Assembly (NCBI GenBank): GCA_016794925.1
Contig: JAEUIW010000009.1
Location: 1-64,000, forward strand
Reading direction: 5' to 3'
From: Phycisphaerae bacterium
Lineage (GTDB): Bacteria; Planctomycetota; Phycisphaerae; Phycisphaerales; UBA1924
DNA: 64,000 nucleotides
The number at the start of each line of letters is the position of its first letter. The stretch's first letter is position 1. Of this stretch, positions 60,103-64,000 are shown one piece after another. A program made the translations under genes and the position numbers. Below the pieces are notes generated by a model. The model was given only the letters and a program-made list of their open reading frames with translations. It had not been told where the DNA came from and ran no database searches.

Positions 60103-61488
60103 ATGCCGCGCGAGGTCGTGATTACGGGTGTCGGAGCTGTCAGCGGCATGGGCGTGGGAGCAGCCTCTTTGTGGGAAGGTGTCCTCGCGGGCCGTTCGTC
60201 GATCCGACCCACGACGCGCCTGGACACCTCGGGGTTTGGGTGCCGCTTGGCCGCGCAGGTCGAGAGTTTCTCGGCCCGCGATTTCGTGCCCAAGCATTAT
60301 CGCAAGGCGGTCAAGGTCATGGCCCGCGACATTGAGCTCGCTGTCGCCGCCGCGAAGGAGGCCGTGGAGTCGGCGGGTCTGACCACCCGCGGGTCGCTGG
60401 GCGAGGATTCACAGGGAAGCACCACGTACCGGTCCGATCGCATGGGCTGCCAGATCGGGGCCGGGCTGATCGCGGCCGAGACCGACGAGTTGACAGCGGC
60501 CCTGGCCACGGCGCGGGGTTCCGATGGCAACCTGGACCTCGACCGCTGGGGCGGCGCGGGAAGAGATGCCGCGGAGAATGAGAGCGGGGCGGAGGGTGGA
60601 AGGATTGGGGAGGGGGGCAGCGCGGGGATGGAGAATCTCACGCCCCTGTGGCTCTTGAAGTACCTCCCGAACATGCTGGCGTGCCACGTGACCATCATCC
60701 ACGGGGCTGAGGGACCAAGCAACACCATCACATGTGCGCACGCCAGCGGGCTGCTCTCGCTGGGCGAGTCCATGCGAGTCATCCAGCGCGGCGCGGCGGA
60801 CCTGTGCTTCTCGGGAGGTGCGGAGTCCAAGCTCAATTACATGGGTCTGCTCCGCATGGAGTTGGCCGGTCGCCTCGCGGAGACCCGCGACGCGATCGAT
60901 CCGGACGCGGTGCTCCGCCCGTTCGCGCCCGATTCGCGCGGCTCGCTCCCCGGGGAGGGCGGCGGGATCCTGATCCTGGAAGCCGATGAGACCGCGCGAG
61001 GTCGGGGCGCGGCTCCGCTCGCCCGGCTGGTGGGATTCGGTGGCGGGCACTCGGATGTCTGGTCCAGCGCGGAGGGACCGGATGAGGGGTACCTCACCGC
61101 CATCGAGGGTGCGCTCGAAGACGCGCGGACCGCGCCCGCGGAGATCGACATGATCGTGCCGTTGGGTTGCGGCGTTCCGAAGATCGATCGGACCGAGGCC
61201 GTTTCATTGGAACGCGTGTTCGGAACGAGGCTGGCCTCGATTCCAGTTCTCAGCATCGTGCCCGCGGTCGGGGACTGCATGGCCGGAATGAGCGGACTGC
61301 AGTCGGTCGTCGGCGTGCGCTGCGTCCAGCATCAGGTCGTTCCCGCCGGGGCCCTCGTCGGTGTGTCCGCGGGAGCCGCGGGGCGGGCGATCGGCTCTCC
61401 CCGGCCCACGGCCATCCGGAATCTGCTCGTCTGCACGCCCGCGCTGGGTGGCCAGAACGCGGCGATCGTGCTCCGCCGTTCAGCCTGA
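60103..61488 (+). CDS. Beta-ketoacyl synthase-like protein with altered active site
   Basis: A 461-residue thiolase-fold protein of the ketosynthase family (VVITGVGAVSGMGVG at the start, GPSNTITCAHASG in the middle, LSIVPAVGDCMAGMSGL and TPALGGQNAAIVL at the end). The catalytic cysteine, Cys211 in TCAHA, is present. The two active-site histidines of KAS I/II are not: the HGTGT position reads GCGVP and the GH of the KSxxGH motif reads GD. A Gly/Glu-rich insertion lies at about residues 145-178. It may decarboxylate or act as a non-elongating partner, like a chain-length factor, or use other residues. No acyl-carrier protein, acyltransferase or reductase gene is adjacent. Confidence 0.8.
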   Translation: MPREVVITGVGAVSGMGVGAASLWEGVLAGRSSIRPTTRLDTSGFGCRLAAQVESFSARDFVPKHYRKAVKVMARDIELAVAAAKEAVESAGLTTRGSLGEDSQGSTTYRSDRMGCQIGAGLIAAETDELTAALATARGSDGNLDLDRWGGAGRDAAENESGAEGGRIGEGGSAGMENLTPLWLLKYLPNMLACHVTIIHGAEGPSNTITCAHASGLLSLGESMRVIQRGAADLCFSGGAESKLNYMGLLRMELAGRLAETRDAIDPDAVLRPFAPDSRGSLPGEGGGILILEADETARGRGAAPLARLVGFGGGHSDVWSSAEGPDEGYLTAIEGALEDARTAPAEIDMIVPLGCGVPKIDRTEAVSLERVFGTRLASIPVLSIVPAVGDCMAGMSGLQSVVGVRCVQHQVVPAGALVGVSAGAAGRAIGSPRPTAIRNLLVCTPALGGQNAAIVLRRSA

Positions 61489-61555
61489 TCCGCGCCGCGC
61501 GCTTGGCCTAGGCTACGACGATTCTCTTCTCCACCTTCCGATACGGAGCCCGCGC

Positions 61556-62227
61556 ATGCACAACGACCACAACCGCTACGGCCACGCACAGGATCGTCGC
61601 TACGGCGGACCGGGCGTCCCACGCAACGACGGATACTCGAACGAGGGTGGGTACGGCGACTCGCGCGGCGAACGCGGGCCGCGACAGGACCGCCGCGGCA
61701 CGCCGCTGGCCGATCTCGATCCCGCGCTCACGGACGTCAGCCGCAGGGTGATCGGCTGCGCGATCGAGGTCCACAAGGCCCTGGGGCCCGGCTTTGGCGA
61801 GTCCGTCTATCAGCGGGCGCTCGAGATGGAGCTGGGTCGCGCCGGCGTTCGCTTCCGCGCCAGGCACCCCGTCACGGTCAGCTACCGGGGCGAGAGAGTC
61901 GGTGAATTGACCGCGGATCTGTACGTCGACGAACGGTTCATTGTGGAACTCATGGCCGAGCAGCGCGAGATCGGGGGCACCGAGCGTGCCGCGCTCCGCG
62001 CCGAGCTCCGGGCCGCGGATCTCGAACTGGGCCTCATCATTAATTTCGCCGAACGCCGCCTCAAGGACGGCCTTGTCCGCGTCCTGAACCCGGACAAGCT
62101 CCAGGCCATGCAGTCCGCCGGATCGGGCGGCGGCACACAGGACGACATGGGCGCGATCGACGCCGGGGATGACCTCTCGTCCCGTCCGCCCCAGGCGGGC
62201 GTGTACGACCCGGACCGCGGCCGCTGA
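61556..62227 (+). CDS. GxxExxY protein (PD-(D/E)XK-like) with flanking disordered regions
   Basis: A 223-residue protein whose middle (about residues 65-175) is a GxxExxY domain: [29 protein letters not shown], cited in part, contains the GxxExxY motif, followed by [20 protein letters not shown]. In family members the last part reads VELKA, with the PD-(D/E)XK lysine; here Met133 replaces it, so nuclease activity is doubtful. The N-terminal 50 residues are Gly/Arg/Tyr/Asp-rich and probably disordered, as is the C-terminus. It lies between the ketosynthase and the UDG gene on the same strand; no partner is evident. Confidence 0.78.
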   Translation: MHNDHNRYGHAQDRRYGGPGVPRNDGYSNEGGYGDSRGERGPRQDRRGTPLADLDPALTDVSRRVIGCAIEVHKALGPGFGESVYQRALEMELGRAGVRFRARHPVTVSYRGERVGELTADLYVDERFIVELMAEQREIGGTERAALRAELRAADLELGLIINFAERRLKDGLVRVLNPDKLQAMQSAGSGGGTQDDMGAIDAGDDLSSRPPQAGVYDPDRGR

Positions 62228-62280
62228 ACGCGGGGGCAGGCACGCCCGGACCCGTGCCGATCGCACGCTCGGACCACCGC

Positions 62281-63066
62281 ATGGACCCATCGTCGAGTCA
62301 CTTCAAGGCAGCCGTCGCGCAGTCGGCTCGCACCTCGCAATTGCTCGGGGTGGACTTCATCCCCGTCTTTCGCGCTCCGGCAAAGGGAGGGTCGGCCGAT
62401 GCGCCGGGCTCCGGCGGCCCGCTCGCGGACGCACCGAGCGCAGCGTCGGCCGGCGCGCGGAATCGGGACGCCGCGCAGGCTGAACTGGACCGTATCCGCG
62501 CTCGTTACGAAGCGGAATCGCCGCACAAGCAGTTCTGCACGAGCTTCAACAAGATTGTGTTCGGCGAGGGAGATCCGTGCGCGCGTCTCATGTTCGTCGG
62601 CGAAGCCCCGGGAGCGGAAGAGGACCTCACTGGCCGCCCCTTCGTGGGCCGCGCGGGCCAGCTGCTCGACCAGATGATCGCCGCGATGGGTCTGCGCCGC
62701 CAGGATGTCTACATCGCGAACGTCCTCAAGACGCGCCCTCCCAACAACGCCACCCCCACGATCGAGGAGGCTGAACTCTGTGCGCCGTTCTTGTTCGCCC
62801 AAATCGAGGCGGTCGCCCCCGAGGTGCTGGTCACCCTGGGCCTCCCGGCCACGCGCCTGCTCCTCAAGTCCGATCGTTCCATGGGAGACATGCGAGGTCG
62901 ATGGGCCTCGTTCAGCACCGGACGCTTCACGTGCGCCGTCATGCCGACCTACCACCCCGCCTTTCTGTTGCGGTCCTACACCCCGGAGAACCGCAAGAAA
63001 GTGTGGTCGGACCTGAAACTGGCCATGGAACGCCTCGGGCTCCGCCCGCAGGCCGCGCACTCCTGA
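62281..63066 (+). CDS. Family-4 uracil-DNA glycosylase with incomplete Fe-S cysteine set
   Basis: DNA repair enzyme of 261 residues that removes uracil. The family-4 motifs are clear: [19 protein letters not shown] (motif A) and [11 protein letters not shown] (motif B). Family-4 enzymes normally bind a [4Fe-4S] cluster by four cysteines. Here the first of the CxxC pair is Lys83 (KQFC, with Cys86 kept), the KCRPP cysteine is Thr151 (KTRPP) and only Cys167 (ELCAPF) of the other pair remains; Cys100 could be a substitute ligand. The N-terminal 70 residues are poorly conserved. A strong terminator follows at 63187. The ATG at 62281 is preferred to a GTG nine codons earlier. Confidence 0.9.
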   Translation: MDPSSSHFKAAVAQSARTSQLLGVDFIPVFRAPAKGGSADAPGSGGPLADAPSAASAGARNRDAAQAELDRIRARYEAESPHKQFCTSFNKIVFGEGDPCARLMFVGEAPGAEEDLTGRPFVGRAGQLLDQMIAAMGLRRQDVYIANVLKTRPPNNATPTIEEAELCAPFLFAQIEAVAPEVLVTLGLPATRLLLKSDRSMGDMRGRWASFSTGRFTCAVMPTYHPAFLLRSYTPENRKKVWSDLKLAMERLGLRPQAAHS

Positions 63067-63186
63067 TCCCGGGTGTCGATCGGCGCGCAAAAAACGTACG
63101 GTTCCATGCAACCAGCCGCGATCTCGTGCGGAAGGACCTGTGTTCCCCGGCTCGCACGTCCGGACATTCTCCTGACCCCCACGAGA

Positions 63187-63226
63187 CCCGGCGCTACGGC
63201 ATTTCGCCTAGCGCTGGGTTTTTTTT
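63187..63226 (+). terminator. Rho-independent terminator after the UDG gene
   Basis: CCCGGCGCTA pairs with TAGCGCTGGG (10 bp with one G-U), with GGC/GCC nested inside, followed by eight T (63219-63226). It lies about 120 nt after the UDG stop and ends the same-strand run from 60103. Confidence 0.88.
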
Positions 63227-63269
63227 CGATCCGGCGCGCCACCCCGCCGCCGTGGTTGGGCCTCCGGGA

Positions 63270-63701
63270 TCAGTTCCCGGAAGGGATCGAGGGAGGCTTG
63301 GCCCGCCGAAATTCCAGAGTTGTCGTATCGGGGAGTTTGACGACATTGGTCGCGGCCCAGCGAGAGGGCCTGCCCCACCACACGGCGAACGTCAGCTCGA
63401 CCTTGTCCCCGACCCGCAGCCCGCTCAGCGAAATACCTTTTTCAGGTGGGAATTCCATCACCATTGAACCCATCCCGACGACTCTGCCATCCGCATTCGC
63501 ATAATTGTCGATCGCCTCGTGATGAACCATGAACTGCGCCGCGGGCTTGGCGGGGTCGGGAAGCTGCTCAATGATTCCGCGCGTGACGTAGACGGCGGAG
63601 GGTGCGGGTCGAGCATGCCTGGGATTGGCGTCCGAGCAGGCCCCGCCGAACACACCGAACAGCGCGGCGGCGGCCACGGCGGCAATCCGGTCGTGAGCCA
63701 T
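63270..63701 (-). CDS. CusF-like copper-binding lipoprotein
   Basis: A 143-residue exported protein. The signal peptide ends in FGGAC (a lipobox), so it is probably lipid-anchored. The domain reads VYVTRGIIEQLPDP, then HHEAIDNYANADGRVVG, GSMVMEFPPEKG and LRVGDKVELTFAVWWG, which fits the CusF/copper-chaperone fold: a histidine in HHEAI and Met-rich GMGSMVM as metal ligands. The usual Trp of CusF that stacks on the copper is replaced by Met in this position. No CusCBA efflux genes are adjacent. The ATG at 63701 is supported by TAGCCT 5 nt upstream and avoids overlap with the hairpin at 63734. Confidence 0.78.
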   Translation of the reverse strand: MAHDRIAAVAAAALFGVFGGACSDANPRHARPAPSAVYVTRGIIEQLPDPAKPAAQFMVHHEAIDNYANADGRVVGMGSMVMEFPPEKGISLSGLRVGDKVELTFAVWWGRPSRWAATNVVKLPDTTTLEFRRAKPPSIPSGN

Positions 63702-63706
63702 GCAGC

Positions 63707-63712
63707 AGGCTA
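63707..63712 (-). promoter_or_regulatory. -10-like TAGCCT for the CusF-like gene
   Basis: TAGCCT on the minus strand ends 5 nt before the ATG at 63701, with no Shine-Dalgarno. Confidence 0.45.
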
Positions 63713-63733
63713 TGCGCTCGGTGCATGACGAAC

Positions 63734-63757
63734 AAAAAACCACCTTTTCAGGTGGTT
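63734..63757 (-). terminator. Rho-independent terminator of the right-edge gene
   Basis: AACCACCT-TTTC-AGGTGGTT with a run of six A on the plus strand before it, which is a U-run after the stem when read on the minus strand. It ends the partial minus-strand gene and insulates the CusF-like gene from it. Confidence 0.82.
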
Positions 63758-63796
63758 CAGATCGGTTCGCGGTGCCCGCATCAAGTCGGTTCTGGA

Positions 63797-64000
63797 TCAG
63801 GCCGGTTCGACCTTCACGAAGCCATCAACCGACCTGAAATCGGGTGCCAAATCGATGGTGTAGATCATCGTCCAGGCTTGTCCGGCTTCGGGCTGGACGA
63901 TCTTTCCGACGATCTCGCGCTTGGTCCAGTCACGGTTGCCACGGTTGTAGACCACGAGATTCTGCATGCGCTTGCGATGTGCCTTGCGCAGGCCGCGCTT
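63797..64000 (-). CDS. Partial gene at the right edge, unknown product
   Basis: The final 67 residues of a minus-strand protein: it begins KRGLRKAHRKRMQNLVVYNR at the window edge and continues NRDWTKREIVGKIVQPEAG, ending DGFVKVEPA and a TGA at 63797. Basic residues cluster at the visible start; no family was recognised. It is well placed before the terminator at 63734. The 5' end is outside the window. Confidence 0.7.
   Translation of the reverse strand, partial: KRGLRKAHRKRMQNLVVYNRGNRDWTKREIVGKIVQPEAGQAWTMIYTIDLAPDFRSVDGFVKVEPA

Noticed and set aside
63435..63447. ACCTTTTTCAGGT in the CusF-like gene resembles the terminator stem at 63734
   Set aside because: It is inside a coding frame with no T-run; probably chance.

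Overview
The window is strongly G+C-rich and densely coded, and most likely comes from a planctomycete of the Phycisphaerae/Phycisphaerales type. The evidence is: three secreted proteins with a repeated dockerin-like tail (DFNxDGxVDDFDYFDFLNAF-like), two pseudopilin-type proteins (G-[AF]F[ST]L...), an exosortase embedded in an exopolysaccharide locus, a protein with a C-terminal CxRCGYDLRGL...CPECG zinc ribbon, and a RskA-like anti-sigma/ECF pair. No rRNA, tRNA, CRISPR array, transposase or phage integrase was recognised. Genus cannot be given from sequence alone.

Layout. 1-494: left edge with a truncated minus-strand reading frame and a striking G-run/C-run block. 495-1646: lipoyl synthase (minus). 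1935-14938: exopolysaccharide/exosortase operon (Wza-like export lipoprotein, exosortase, EpsI-like partner, giant TPR protein, Wzc-like chain-length protein, nucleotide-sugar epimerase, WecA-like sugar-phosphate transferase). 14978-19230: ParA-type ATPase, NhaD-like antiporter and MurJ-like flippase in a tight run. 19306-24997: entericidin-like peptide, SDR, IspF (minus), lipoprotein, pseudopilin, methyltransferase (minus), UDP-glucose 6-dehydrogenase. 25113-26515: anti-sigma and ECF sigma (minus). 26846-41075: mixed housekeeping and planctomycete-type genes (pseudopilin, cyclophilin, DeoC, zinc-ribbon protein, aldehyde dehydrogenase, RhlE-like helicase, SIMPL protein, orphan DNA methyltransferase, asparagine synthase, PGRP-type amidase). 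41266-48857: epimerase, M61 peptidase, EVE protein, mutarotase, Wzz-like protein, and a truncated ALDH. 48867-52781: DUF4230-like protein and a kynurenine-pathway pair (KynU, TDO) around an opposite-strand SDR. 53003-59392: three dockerin-tailed secreted proteins, closed by a clear terminator. 59474-64000: small membrane protein, degenerate ketosynthase, GxxExxY protein, family-4 uracil-DNA glycosylase, CusF-like lipoprotein and a partial gene at the right edge.

How genes work together. WecA-like transferase, epimerases and UDP-glucose dehydrogenase supply or start sugar chains; Wza/Wzc-like proteins export them; exosortase plus EpsI-like protein probably process a surface protein, but no substrate with a PEP-CTERM-like tail was seen here. 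TDO and kynureninase degrade tryptophan, with the formamidase step not seen. A recurring theme is family members that have lost canonical residues (Wzc-like Walker A, ketosynthase histidines, UDG Fe-S cysteines, GxxExxY lysine, SDR tyrosine/lysine). A second theme is promoter architecture: many genes have a TANNNT hexamer 5-10 nt before the start codon and no Shine-Dalgarno, which suggests leaderless transcription.

All assignments are from reading motifs by eye; no database search was run, and start codons are judged from ribosome sites, overlaps and -10-like elements.
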